Shown piece after piece: positions 14,886 to 23,661 of a stretch of DNA of 64,000 nt. Position numbers and translations under genes: made by a program. The number at the start of each line of letters is the position of its first letter. Position 1 is the first letter of the stretch. The notes beneath the pieces are model-generated. The model was not told where the DNA came from. It made no database searches and was given only the letters and a program-made list of their open reading frames with translations. The DNA is taken from positions 930,001 through 994,000 of the forward strand of contig NZ_JAUFPR010000002.1 in the NCBI RefSeq assembly GCF_030409325.1. The letters run 5' to 3'. The DNA comes from Mucilaginibacter aquaedulcis. GTDB taxonomy: Bacteria > Bacteroidota > Bacteroidia > Sphingobacteriales > Sphingobacteriaceae.

Positions 14886-16487
14886 TTAATGTCCGTTAAA
14901 AATGAGGTATAAAACGATCATCACTACAGTGAGTAATGCCCAGGCTAATTTTACGCGTTTGGCAGGTTTTGCAATATTGCTGATCTCCTGCTCATTGGGT
15001 TGATATATTTCGGGGGAACTATCGAGTAATGAAACTACAATGGCGGTGGCAGTAAGGAAAACAAAAATGTAAAACGACAGGAGCAGGTAATGCGGCCAAA
15101 AGTGATACTGTGCAGAGGGCAATACCCATAAATACATTACGCCCGTGCCCAAACTAAAAGCTGACCCCGCCGAAAGAATTATATTTACAGCTTTGCGTGT
15201 TGTGCGTTTCCAGTAAACCGTTAACAGGAAAACTACGGCAAGCGGCGGCGCAATAAAGCCCAGTACCGATTGAAATACATCAAACAAATTAAGACCCTTA
15301 ATACTATCTATAGCCAGCGCCATACCAACAGCGAATATGCAACCAGCGATAACCGTCATACGGCCAACACGGATCAGGTCTTTATTGGTAGCATGCGGGT
15401 TGATCTTTTCCGCATAAAGGTCCATTGTAAATACCGTACTTAACGAGTTTAAGGAAGACCCAATTGTGCCTACCAAAACAGCTATCAACACCACAATCAC
15501 AAGTCCATTCATACCGGGTGGAAAAAGGTTTGTAACCATAGTCATATAAGCCAGTGCCGGATCGTCAAGATGTGGATACAGGATAAAACATAAAATTCCC
15601 GTTAGGATAAATAAGGGTAATGACAATATCTTGAGCCATCCTATAAAGTTTACACCCAATTGTCCCTGTTCCAAGCTTTTAGCACCCAGCACTGATTGAA
15701 CCATAGCCTGATCTGTACAGAAAAAGGCAATTGCAGATACCGGATAACCCAATAAAATAGCATACCATGGATATTTAACATCGCTTGCCGGATGAATCAG
15801 GTTCCAGTAATTAGCAGGTACATGATGATATACAGCGGAAAGTCCACCTGCTTTGGTAACTCCCAAAATGGTTAACGTGAGCGATACGCCAATAAGCAAA
15901 AGCATTTGAAATACATTTACTCTGGCAATAGCTTTTAAACCACCTGTGAATGCAAATAAACCGGCAAATGAAACCAATACAATAACCGATTGCCACATGG
16001 GGATACCGAGGATCTGCCTTACCAAAAAACCACCAGCAAACAGCCCTAATGAAAGCCAGGAGATGAGCATTTTAATAAGTGCATACCAAGCCAAAATATT
16101 CCGCGTTGATTTTCCGTAACGATTACCCATAAACTCCGGCATAGTAGATACTTTAGCCGCAATATATTTGGGTGCGAAAACCAAAGCCAGCAGCATTAGG
16201 AAAACAAAAGCATACCAATCAAAATTTACAGCCACGATGCCCGTGCTATAACCAATACTTGCGAAGGCCAACAACATAGAAGGCCCTACATTGGTTCCCC
16301 ACATGTTAAAACCAATACTTGCCCAGCCCAATGATTTATTGGCCAGGAACAAGGTTTCATCTGGTTGTTTTTTATTGCTGAAGCTGGCGCGATAACCAAT
16401 CACCATCAGAATGATTAGGTAAACAACCACTACCGAGTAATCCAGCACAGTTAATCGCGAAACGATATTGCTCATGCAGATAATCAT
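14886..16487 (-). CDS. SSS-family sodium/sugar symporter
   Basis: A 533 aa inner-membrane protein with about 13-14 hydrophobic helices and no cleaved signal. The pattern LANKSLGWASIGFNMWGTNVG and the TMPEFMGNRYGKSTRN segment are typical of the sodium:solute symporter family (PF00474). The start at 16487 overlaps the oxidoreductase stop as ATGA, a translational coupling arrangement. A second ATG at 16475 would remove only four residues. It probably imports a monosaccharide or sugar acid released in the periplasm by the surrounding glycosidases. L-rhamnose or a derivative is a reasonable guess given the mutarotase-like neighbour, but the sequence alone does not show the substrate. Confidence 0.9.
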   Translation of the reverse strand: MIICMSNIVSRLTVLDYSVVVVYLIILMVIGYRASFSNKKQPDETLFLANKSLGWASIGFNMWGTNVGPSMLLAFASIGYSTGIVAVNFDWYAFVFLMLLALVFAPKYIAAKVSTMPEFMGNRYGKSTRNILAWYALIKMLISWLSLGLFAGGFLVRQILGIPMWQSVIVLVSFAGLFAFTGGLKAIARVNVFQMLLLIGVSLTLTILGVTKAGGLSAVYHHVPANYWNLIHPASDVKYPWYAILLGYPVSAIAFFCTDQAMVQSVLGAKSLEQGQLGVNFIGWLKILSLPLFILTGILCFILYPHLDDPALAYMTMVTNLFPPGMNGLVIVVLIAVLVGTIGSSLNSLSTVFTMDLYAEKINPHATNKDLIRVGRMTVIAGCIFAVGMALAIDSIKGLNLFDVFQSVLGFIAPPLAVVFLLTVYWKRTTRKAVNIILSAGSAFSLGTGVMYLWVLPSAQYHFWPHYLLLSFYIFVFLTATAIVVSLLDSSPEIYQPNEQEISNIAKPAKRVKLAWALLTVVMIVLYLIFNGH

Positions 16488-17563
16488 GCGCTTAACTGCT
16501 GGGATAATAAATTAAATTCAGCTAAAATATCATCAACTTTTACCGGCTTACCGGTTTGTAACGACCGATCCATTGCTTGTAGTAAAGCGATTGTGCCTAT
16601 ACCTTCCTTAATATCCGGATAAGCGATATAGCCCTCGGTAATGCTATCAGCAAAATATTCCAGGTAGTTTTGGTACTCCCCCGCATGATGACTTTTGCCT
16701 TCAAAACGGAAATAATGTTTCAGCTTGTGCTCCCAGGTAATGATACGCTCCTCCCCTGTTTTATCGGTAACGGCATAACGCAGATCCATGTAATCGCCCT
16801 GGCTGCAGCCTTCAGTTCCTCTTAAAATACAGCTCATTTCACTATCACGCGTAGCAGGTTGTACCGGGCCAGTATAACAACCGCTTACTCTTGCAATACG
16901 GCCATCCTTAGCTTTAAAAATAAAATGCATGGTGTCCGGGTTTTTCAAACCTCCCTTCGCCCCGTTTGAACTCAGCATGCCGTAACCCATTACCTCATCT
17001 ATATTAGGTAAATACCAACGTATAAAATCTGTAGGATGACTTAAACCACCATATAACCATTTAAAAGCCTGTTGCAATGACCAAGGCTTTTCCAAAAACC
17101 AGCGATGATCGGCGTGGTAGTAAGCTTCTATAGTAATTAATTCACCTATTAAACCCTCTTTATAATCTTTCCGTTGGCGTTTCATCGGTTCAAAAAAGCG
17201 GGAGCTTTGGCCAATAAATACACGCTTGCTGCTTTTTTCTACCAACTCCAATAATTCGGCAGCCTTACTTAAATCATCAATAAATGGTTTGGTACACACC
17301 ACATGTTTGCCATGCAGCAAGGCTTGTTTTACATGTTCCGCATGCAAATGATCAGGTGTGTAGATAGCGACAATATCAATTCCGACATCATCAAGCATGT
17401 CCTGATAATTGGTTGTGTAGTGATGGAAGTTAAATTCTTCGGCCCGGCGCTTACACATTTCTATATTCATATCGCATACCATTTTCAATTGCAATTTGTT
17501 GCTTTGCAGTACGGCCGACATGGTGCTACGGCCCTCGCCCAATCCTAATATTCCAATGTTCAT
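16484..17563 (-). CDS. Gfo/Idh/MocA family sugar oxidoreductase
   Basis: A cytosolic NAD(P)-dependent dehydrogenase. The N-terminal Rossmann motif is GILGLGEGRS, and the family EKP motif appears as CTKPF, keeping the catalytic Lys. The C-terminal alpha/beta dimerisation domain follows. The frame is open to 17611, but ATG 17563 (MNIGILGLG) places the Rossmann strand at the start and leaves ten bases after the previous stop; the longer form would add 16 unlikely residues. It has no signal peptide, unlike the enzymes around it, so it acts after import, probably with the coupled symporter downstream. It likely oxidises a ring or chain hydroxyl of an imported sugar; which one cannot be read from the sequence. 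Confidence 0.88.
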   Translation of the reverse strand: MNIGILGLGEGRSTMSAVLQSNKLQLKMVCDMNIEMCKRRAEEFNFHHYTTNYQDMLDDVGIDIVAIYTPDHLHAEHVKQALLHGKHVVCTKPFIDDLSKAAELLELVEKSSKRVFIGQSSRFFEPMKRQRKDYKEGLIGELITIEAYYHADHRWFLEKPWSLQQAFKWLYGGLSHPTDFIRWYLPNIDEVMGYGMLSSNGAKGGLKNPDTMHFIFKAKDGRIARVSGCYTGPVQPATRDSEMSCILRGTEGCSQGDYMDLRYAVTDKTGEERIITWEHKLKHYFRFEGKSHHAGEYQNYLEYFADSITEGYIAYPDIKEGIGTIALLQAMDRSLQTGKPVKVDDILAEFNLLSQQLSA

Positions 17564-17573
17564 TAGTTTTATA

Positions 17574-18278
17574 TTATTGATTTTTATTTTTAAAAAATGC
17601 CCACACTTCACCGGGTTTGGAACCAGGGATACCTTCCTGATATTTTTTCATAAGTTTATTCCATTCATTAACGCGGGGATTATTTTCACTTGTTTTTGGA
17701 TTCAATTTATCAAGGCTTTCCCCTTTTGGTATGCTGATCACCAACATTAGTTGCCTGCCGTTTCTAAAAACCAGTAATTGTTGGAAGTTAGCGTTGCAAA
17801 AACCTTTAGCTACTTCCGGCCACTTCTTAAATTGGGTAGCATGATAGTTCAGATATTCCTGTTGTAGTTTGGAGTCATTAACCAGATTGGCCGTAAGTAT
17901 AATGTTGTCCCATTCATCCGCAAGCAGCATATTACCGCACTGCTGTTTCCTGTCAAAATCATAAAATGGTTTAGTATATACCTTAACAGTACATGTTGGA
18001 TATGCCAGTTTTACAGCCTTCTGCAATGTGGTAACATTTAAATTTTTGCTATAAACAACTAAATGGTTATTCCACTGATAAACTGACGATGCAGGTAAAC
18101 CTTCACTCTTTGCTATTCTGGTGATAGCCGCGCTATTAATAATCTTGCCTTTTGCCAAAATAACTTCAACAACTGAGAAAGGACTCGTTAATGCATAAGC
18201 TTTGACCTTACCCAAAAGCACTAATAAAACAATCATTAAAACCAAGCCTTTTCGTATATATTTAATCAGATACCTCAT
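17574..18278 (-). CDS. Secreted L-rhamnose-mutarotase-like protein, two-domain
   Basis: The C-terminal half (about residues 125-234) resembles the L-rhamnose mutarotase family (PF05336, formerly DUF718): EYLNYHATQFKKWPEV carries the Tyr-His pair (Tyr145, His146) that matches the catalytic region of RhaM, and the end NPRVNEWNKLMKKY...PGEVW follows the family pattern. The N-terminus has a membrane/signal segment (residues 8-28), and residues 31-105 form another small alpha/beta unit of unclear origin. Classical RhaM is a cytosolic single-domain protein of about 105 aa, so both export and the extra domain are unusual. The start overlaps the beta-helix gene stop by four bases. Probable role: anomer interconversion of rhamnose or fucose-type sugar in the periplasm, perhaps before transport. 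Confidence 0.7.
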   Translation of the reverse strand: MRYLIKYIRKGLVLMIVLLVLLGKVKAYALTSPFSVVEVILAKGKIINSAAITRIAKSEGLPASSVYQWNNHLVVYSKNLNVTTLQKAVKLAYPTCTVKVYTKPFYDFDRKQQCGNMLLADEWDNIILTANLVNDSKLQQEYLNYHATQFKKWPEVAKGFCNANFQQLLVFRNGRQLMLVISIPKGESLDKLNPKTSENNPRVNEWNKLMKKYQEGIPGSKPGEVWAFFKNKNQ

Positions 18279-20197
18279 TCCGTTTTATGATTAATGGGTT
18301 GATTCTCCAGAGTATGAGATTTGTATTTCAGCAGGTATTGATAAGGCTTCTCCAGCCCTGCCTTGTTTTTAATTTCGATAGCTACTTGAGGGCCGTTGTT
18401 CTCCCATATATTCCCGGGTCCATTGGCATTTTGCAGGAATTTTTCAGCCGGGCACCAGTTATTTTTGAGCGTGATATAAGATGAACCCTCGTCGGTGTAT
18501 AAGTAAAACCAATGATTAGGATCGTGCGCGTACGGAGCTTTATAAATACTATCGATCATGTTATTGCTGATCACTGAACCGGGCTGTGCCGATAGCGTGT
18601 AGATACCTGCAACATCATACATATTACGGGCGTAATGATGTATTTTATTAGCTGTAATATGATTATCACTCATGGCGTTGGTAGTTTTTGTCCACCCCCA
18701 ACCAACGCTGATGCCAGTGTAATTAACCCCGCCAATCTCATTATGTGCAATGCTGATCCCCTTAACATAACCGGCACCTATACCTACACAGCCCCAATCT
18801 TCGTTAGTTGCATCAGTTATGAGGTTATTTTCAATATGGTCGTTGGTACATATTTCTCTTTTATCACTTGGGTTATAAGGCAGATGAACTTCCTGTGCTT
18901 CATCAGAAAAAACGCCATCCATGATGGCCGATCCTCCAATATCTTTAAACAGGTTGCCACTTATCAGATCATCATGCGTACCGCGGCGATAGTCTAAAGC
19001 AGTAGCAGCCATATGCTCAAAATGACAACCCTCGAAATTAATATTCGAGGCATAAGCCACGTCAACCGCAGCTTGTGGCCTACCAACCCAGGCCTGGTTT
19101 TCCAAGCCTTTTTTATCTCGTGTTCCCGGGATTTTGAGTTTGTATGCATCAAGCATATACATACCGGCCTGATGAGGCACCAAACCTGATTTTGAAGGCA
19201 ATAGCCAACCTGTGTGCTGAAATGAAATATTTTTAAAGGATATATAGTTTACCGGATGATCTATAGAGCCCTCAACACGTAATAGATTTTCCAGGTAAGG
19301 AGCTGTTACGAATGCCGTTTTCATATCCTCACCTTCACGGGGTATATAGTAAACTCTCTGATGCGGTATGTCCAGATACCATTCGCCAGGTCGGTTTAAA
19401 AACTGAATAGCGTTGCTTAAATAAAAAGCCGAGTTACCTGTTTTTTTAGAAAGCCAAGGTGCGGGCCACGGATGTTCGGACTGGATACGGCTTTCAGGCT
19501 GGTAAAAAGCCAGTCTGGCGCTATCTCCCCTTACTTCAACAGATTTTATTCGCAAAATAGCAATGGCCCACCACTGATGAATAAACATCTCCATGCCGTT
19601 GACGTGACTTAAGTCTAATGCTTGTGGTTTAGGTATCCAACAGGTTTGTGTTTGATGATCCCAGGATAAAATACGGCTCATTAGCGGCGCATCTAAATCT
19701 CTTGCACGGGTGGCTTTTTGATCATTTATCCAAAGCTGTCTGAATTGCATGGGTGTGTTGCCAATTGAGGATACATCGGCTGCCCAAACCTCCCCCCTGG
19801 CTTCAGCTGGTAAACCGGGGATATTATCAGCTACCTTTTGCCAGCCACTGATGTTTATACCTCCGCTAATTACAGTTTGTTCGGCGTCCAAACCTTCAAT
19901 AATTGTAGGGCTATCTGCAGTGCCGGAATCTTCGGGGCGGATAAATAATGATTCACTTAGTTGATAAACTCCCTTTTTAACCCTGATATGAATCCCCCCT
20001 TTTACCGATGGATCATTTAATCTCCGCAGTTCCCGGGCTTTCCGGAGAGCCATAGCAATGGTAGCCAGTGGTTGTTGCTCTTCGCCACTATTGTTATCAG
20101 AGCCATTTGGTGCAACCCAAATTTCAGCCGCCAAACTGCTACCTGTCAATAGCACAGTTAACAGAACAAACACAAAATATATGCGGATTATATTCAT
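18275..20197 (-). CDS. Right-handed parallel beta-helix protein, GH141-like
   Basis: A 640 aa secreted protein with signal peptide ending SLAAE (about residue 24). The opening pattern EIWVAPNGSDNNSGEEQQPLATI, the IRVKKGVYQLSESLFIRPEDSGT segment and repeated short beta-strand turns (GNLFKDIGGSAIMDGVF, NNLITDATNEDWGCVGIG) indicate a parallel beta-helix. This layout matches GH141-type proteins, whose studied member BT1002 is an RG-II alpha-L-fucosidase; others in the family are xylanases. Residues 255-290 (RPGEWYLDIPHQRVYYIPR) form the usual inserted module. GH141 membership is by pattern only; an uncharacterised lyase or hydrolase of the same fold is the alternative. It overlaps the mutarotase-like gene by 4 bp. 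Confidence 0.65.
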   Translation of the reverse strand: MNIIRIYFVFVLLTVLLTGSSLAAEIWVAPNGSDNNSGEEQQPLATIAMALRKARELRRLNDPSVKGGIHIRVKKGVYQLSESLFIRPEDSGTADSPTIIEGLDAEQTVISGGINISGWQKVADNIPGLPAEARGEVWAADVSSIGNTPMQFRQLWINDQKATRARDLDAPLMSRILSWDHQTQTCWIPKPQALDLSHVNGMEMFIHQWWAIAILRIKSVEVRGDSARLAFYQPESRIQSEHPWPAPWLSKKTGNSAFYLSNAIQFLNRPGEWYLDIPHQRVYYIPREGEDMKTAFVTAPYLENLLRVEGSIDHPVNYISFKNISFQHTGWLLPSKSGLVPHQAGMYMLDAYKLKIPGTRDKKGLENQAWVGRPQAAVDVAYASNINFEGCHFEHMAATALDYRRGTHDDLISGNLFKDIGGSAIMDGVFSDEAQEVHLPYNPSDKREICTNDHIENNLITDATNEDWGCVGIGAGYVKGISIAHNEIGGVNYTGISVGWGWTKTTNAMSDNHITANKIHHYARNMYDVAGIYTLSAQPGSVISNNMIDSIYKAPYAHDPNHWFYLYTDEGSSYITLKNNWCPAEKFLQNANGPGNIWENNGPQVAIEIKNKAGLEKPYQYLLKYKSHTLENQPINHKTE

Positions 20198-20203
20198 TAC
20201 AGC

Positions 20204-21097
20204 TTATTCGTTAGGACCTTGAAATACCGATTTCACATATGTTGTATTGGCACTAAAATTCCATTTAACATTACGGGGATCTTTGGCATCCCTTGAGCGT
20301 TCAATGACAAGCCAACCACTCCATCCCATTTTATCTAATGTTTCTTTTACCTTTTCCAGATTAATTTTTGAATCATTCTGTAGCCACTGGCCATCACTGT
20401 TGGTACAGTGTATCTGAACTATGTTGTTTTTGCCTAATGTTTGTAATTCCTTATGCAGATCTCGACCGTTTTGAAGGGCATTTTCAAAATTGAAATAGCT
20501 CTTTATAGCCGGAGAACCAATATCCTTTAATAATTGAAGTTCGGTTTTGGCGTCTAACGAAGTTTCTATACCTATTACAACGCCAGCTTTCTCAGCAATT
20601 TTTCCAACTTCCTTTAATCGGGATACAATGGCTGGCCGCAGGTTTGGATATTTTACCAGATCACCCTTAATACCCAATGGCAAAAAGCCAACCTTTATAT
20701 TCATTTGTTTCATGGTATTGATGCAATCTTCCACCGCTTTTACAGCAGTTGGGCGTTCTGCAAATGATTGGGCGAAAAAGCCAGTCATACCCATGGATGG
20801 TATCTGGAGATTAAGCTCTTTGGCTTGAGTTAAAAACTGTTTGCGTACAGAATCAATAGCAAGTTTATTATCAAAAGTTTCCCTATCGCCTAAACCTCCC
20901 ATATCTATTTCAACCCCATCGGCACCAATATCTTTCGCGAGCTGAAATGCACTAAGTTTTTGCCTTTTTAATATCATTAAATCAACCACCGCAACTTTAT
21001 ACCGTTGCTTTGTTGTGGCAGTTTGCGCATGTAACTGCTTTAATGGCAAATGCATTAAAAAGGTTGTTACTGAAATCAATATCAATTTGTCTTTCAT
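20204..21097 (-). CDS. Secreted sugar-phosphate isomerase/epimerase-like TIM barrel
   Basis: A 297 aa protein of the xylose isomerase-like TIM-barrel superfamily (PF01261). A signal peptide ends at about residue 25 (KQLHAQ), so it is exported. Typical barrel pieces are DIGADGVEIDMGG, VVIGIETSLD, the HCTNSDGQW metal/substrate loop and a final WLVIERSRD. The conserved Glu and His residues for a divalent metal appear present. Secreted members occur often in Bacteroidota sugar loci next to Gfo/Idh/MocA enzymes, and activities include isomerisation, epimerisation and 3-keto-sugar elimination. The precise reaction here is unknown. It sits 6 bp before the GH141-like gene. Confidence 0.8.
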   Translation of the reverse strand: MKDKLILISVTTFLMHLPLKQLHAQTATTKQRYKVAVVDLMILKRQKLSAFQLAKDIGADGVEIDMGGLGDRETFDNKLAIDSVRKQFLTQAKELNLQIPSMGMTGFFAQSFAERPTAVKAVEDCINTMKQMNIKVGFLPLGIKGDLVKYPNLRPAIVSRLKEVGKIAEKAGVVIGIETSLDAKTELQLLKDIGSPAIKSYFNFENALQNGRDLHKELQTLGKNNIVQIHCTNSDGQWLQNDSKINLEKVKETLDKMGWSGWLVIERSRDAKDPRNVKWNFSANTTYVKSVFQGPNE

Positions 21098-21102
21098 GTT
21101 TT

Positions 21103-22512
21103 CTATTGTTTTATAGATGCTGTGAAAACTTTTTGTAACTGATCAAATCCTTTTATAGCGCCAGCTGGTAATTTTTCACCGTGATTGCCAAATACATACA
21201 TATCCGGTTCTTTTTCGATGGCTACTTCTGATTCATCTATTTTCCCATTCTTATCTTTTATCGCATTAATATTCAGATGAAAATTTTTAGCTATAAACTC
21301 ATATAAAGGGAATCTTTTAGACGGGCCAAAGTCATGACCTTCTGTAGGTATGTGCACATTCTCCACAAGGTTTTGAGCATTATAGTATCTGTACATCTTT
21401 TTCAGGTACGGAAAGTCATGCTCAGGCATTTGAGCCGTCCAGTCCTGCCCGTCAGATATCAACAATTGAGGACGTGGGGCTGCCATGGCTGCCAGTTCTA
21501 CATTATCTGTTCCGCCATCGCATTGGTGAATAGGCATCCCGCTTTCGCAAGGGCAACCGCCATAAAAATAGGAGGATACGCATACTACTGGTGCGCTGAG
21601 TTTTATACGATCATCCAAAGCAGTCATAAGTACAGTGTGGCTTCCGCCGCCTGATCCACCACTGATACCTACCCTTGCCGGATCAGTTTCCTTGAGCGAT
21701 AACATATAATCCAATATGCGGATAGCACCCAGAGTTTGAATAGTTTGAGCCAGGCTACGGCGGTGATCCTCTTCTTTGAACTGCAGCAGAGATTCGCCCC
21801 AGGCAAAAAGATCATAGCTATATGCCATAGCCCCCATGCGGGCCAGCGTGGCACAGCGCAATTGACAATCAGCCCGGTAACGCTGATGTTCCCAATGCCC
21901 ATCAGGACTTAATATAACCGGGATCTTTCCATTTATTTTCAATGGTTTATACAACGACCCATTGATATATAGTCCTGGTAATATCTCAATGGCAATATTC
22001 TCCACCGTATAGCCATCAAACACCCGTTTTGGAGTAATGATAGGTTTTGACACGGGTTTGGCAGGTAACGGAGATAATTCCAATGCTTTATATAATTCAG
22101 GCTTTAATTCTGCTTTGCGCATTTCCCAACTCGCCTTATCATGATATTGTGATGCTATACGATCGAGTTCTTTCCAACCATCGATTACAGCCCATCGATA
22201 GTACTCATACTCTTTTAATTTATACTTACCCAGCCCCTCTTTGTTTACCTTTAAATCGAGCGGGGTTAATACATTAGCCAGCGTGGTATCAACGTCAGGC
22301 CGAAAGCGCCATTCTGCATAGTTTACCCATTTGCCGCTAACCATAGCCGGCGAGTACTTAATAGTTACATGATATTTGGTTTGTATCTCATCCAGCACCT
22401 CCTTCAACGTTTTTTTATACTGCCCATCGGTAGTTTGCTGCGCATGTAAACCTACCGCATTCAGTAGCAGGCATATCAATAAAACGTATACTTTGTGCTG
22501 TTTCATGATCAT
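21103..22512 (-). CDS. STN domain fused to alpha/beta-hydrolase acetylxylan-esterase-like enzyme
   Basis: An exported esterase of about 469 aa. The frame is open to 22530, overlapping the upstream gene; ATG 22512 or 22506 avoids overlap and starts just before the signal peptide (MKQHKVYVLL...LHAQ). Residues about 30-100 (TLKEVLDEIQTKYHVTIKYS..., DTTLANVLTPLDLKV) look like a secretin/TonB short N-terminal (STN) domain. The rest is an alpha/beta-hydrolase of the acetyl xylan esterase/dienelactone type: nucleophile about Ser284 in GISGGSGGGSH, candidate acid Asp357 (SDGQDW) and His393 (TEGHDFGP). STN is normally part of TonB receptors or secretins, so this fusion is unusual and could anchor the enzyme to cell-wall or TonB components. 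The substrate is probably an acetyl or other ester on pectin. Confidence 0.78.
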   Translation of the reverse strand: MIMKQHKVYVLLICLLLNAVGLHAQQTTDGQYKKTLKEVLDEIQTKYHVTIKYSPAMVSGKWVNYAEWRFRPDVDTTLANVLTPLDLKVNKEGLGKYKLKEYEYYRWAVIDGWKELDRIASQYHDKASWEMRKAELKPELYKALELSPLPAKPVSKPIITPKRVFDGYTVENIAIEILPGLYINGSLYKPLKINGKIPVILSPDGHWEHQRYRADCQLRCATLARMGAMAYSYDLFAWGESLLQFKEEDHRRSLAQTIQTLGAIRILDYMLSLKETDPARVGISGGSGGGSHTVLMTALDDRIKLSAPVVCVSSYFYGGCPCESGMPIHQCDGGTDNVELAAMAAPRPQLLISDGQDWTAQMPEHDFPYLKKMYRYYNAQNLVENVHIPTEGHDFGPSKRFPLYEFIAKNFHLNINAIKDKNGKIDESEVAIEKEPDMYVFGNHGEKLPAGAIKGFDQLQKVFTASIKQ

Positions 22513-22513
22513 A

Positions 22514-23650
22514 TTATTTAAGTACGTCAACCTCTCCTTTTATTTCCGGTAACGTGTACCCCGCTACTTTTGGCCATTCACCATTTTTGATCTCTTTCAG
22601 ATCAAGCTTTTTAGGATCTATAACCACATGTTTAATGCGCTGCCTGCGCCAGGTATAAACGATATGAACCAAACCATCAGAGGTTTGAATAACCGATGGA
22701 TAAGAATATTGACTGATTGGTGAATCTTCCAAAATAGCTGCAGCATACCAGTTAATTCCATCCTTTGAAACAGATACATTTAAAGGTGTACGGGCTCCTT
22801 TGGTTTGTTTTCCCGGGGGCAATACATGATTATATACCAACAGTTGCCGGCCATCTTTCAGAGTTACGGCATCGGTGCCGGAATTATTATTGGGCAGACT
22901 TGTTTTTTCAAGCGGTGACCAGGTTTGGCCGTTATCCTTTGACCATGTAGTTAATATAGACCTGTTTTGGCTACGGCACAATGCTTGCAGGCTACCATCT
23001 TGATGAAACAGAACGCTTGGCTGAATAGCATTCAACTCCTTGCCGTCGTTTATTGGGCCTATTAACGTCCAGGTTTTTCCCTGATCTTTACTGGCTTCAA
23101 AATGCACTTGCCAGCCATTACCCTCAGTACTTGAAGGACTTAATATAGTACCATCCTTCAGCCAGACCGGTTTATTTTTAATCGGCCCTAAAATGCCTTC
23201 AGGCAAAGCTTTTTGCGCTGACCAAGTAATGCCACCATCAGCCGAAGTTTTCATATACCCCTTCCATTTTGCAGGACTTGGGCCTATTTTATAAAATAAT
23301 AGTAACTCCCCTCCAGGCACTTGAAACAATACCGGGTTCCAGCATGGATAGCGTAAAGTATCATTTTGAATACCATTAGCTACATTAACCGCTTCTGTCC
23401 ACTTGCCGTTAACCAATCTGCTTACCCAAATACATACATCCGGGTTTCGCTCCTTGGTTCCTCCAAACCAGGCTGCTATTAATCCTTTTTTTGAAGTTTC
23501 TGCAATGGTAGATGCATGGCATTCCGGGTAAGGTGCTTTTTCGTATATAAACTCATCGGTCAAAATACCTTTGTGCCATGGTTTGGTTTGGGCAAAGCTG
23601 TTTATGGTGATGAAACAGGTTACTAATATTATAATTGCTTTTTTATACAT
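22514..23650 (-). CDS. Secreted sialidase-fold (BNR/Asp-box) propeller protein
   Basis: A 378 aa protein with signal peptide ending NSFAQ. Asp-box-like repeats (SADGGITW, SKDQGKTW, SKDNGQTW, SKDGINW) mark a six-bladed beta-propeller of the exo-sialidase superfamily (BNR_2 type). The usual sialidase FRIP motif is not seen and the arginine triad cannot be assigned with confidence. The family label sialidase therefore should not be read as sialic-acid activity. RG-II contains the keto sugars Kdo and Dha, which chemically resemble sialic acid, so a keto-sugar hydrolase is possible but unproven. It lies one base from the STN-esterase and 11 bp from DUF3826. Confidence 0.75.
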   Translation of the reverse strand: MYKKAIIILVTCFITINSFAQTKPWHKGILTDEFIYEKAPYPECHASTIAETSKKGLIAAWFGGTKERNPDVCIWVSRLVNGKWTEAVNVANGIQNDTLRYPCWNPVLFQVPGGELLLFYKIGPSPAKWKGYMKTSADGGITWSAQKALPEGILGPIKNKPVWLKDGTILSPSSTEGNGWQVHFEASKDQGKTWTLIGPINDGKELNAIQPSVLFHQDGSLQALCRSQNRSILTTWSKDNGQTWSPLEKTSLPNNNSGTDAVTLKDGRQLLVYNHVLPPGKQTKGARTPLNVSVSKDGINWYAAAILEDSPISQYSYPSVIQTSDGLVHIVYTWRRQRIKHVVIDPKKLDLKEIKNGEWPKVAGYTLPEIKGEVDVLK

Positions 23651-23661
23651 AGCTTTTTAAG

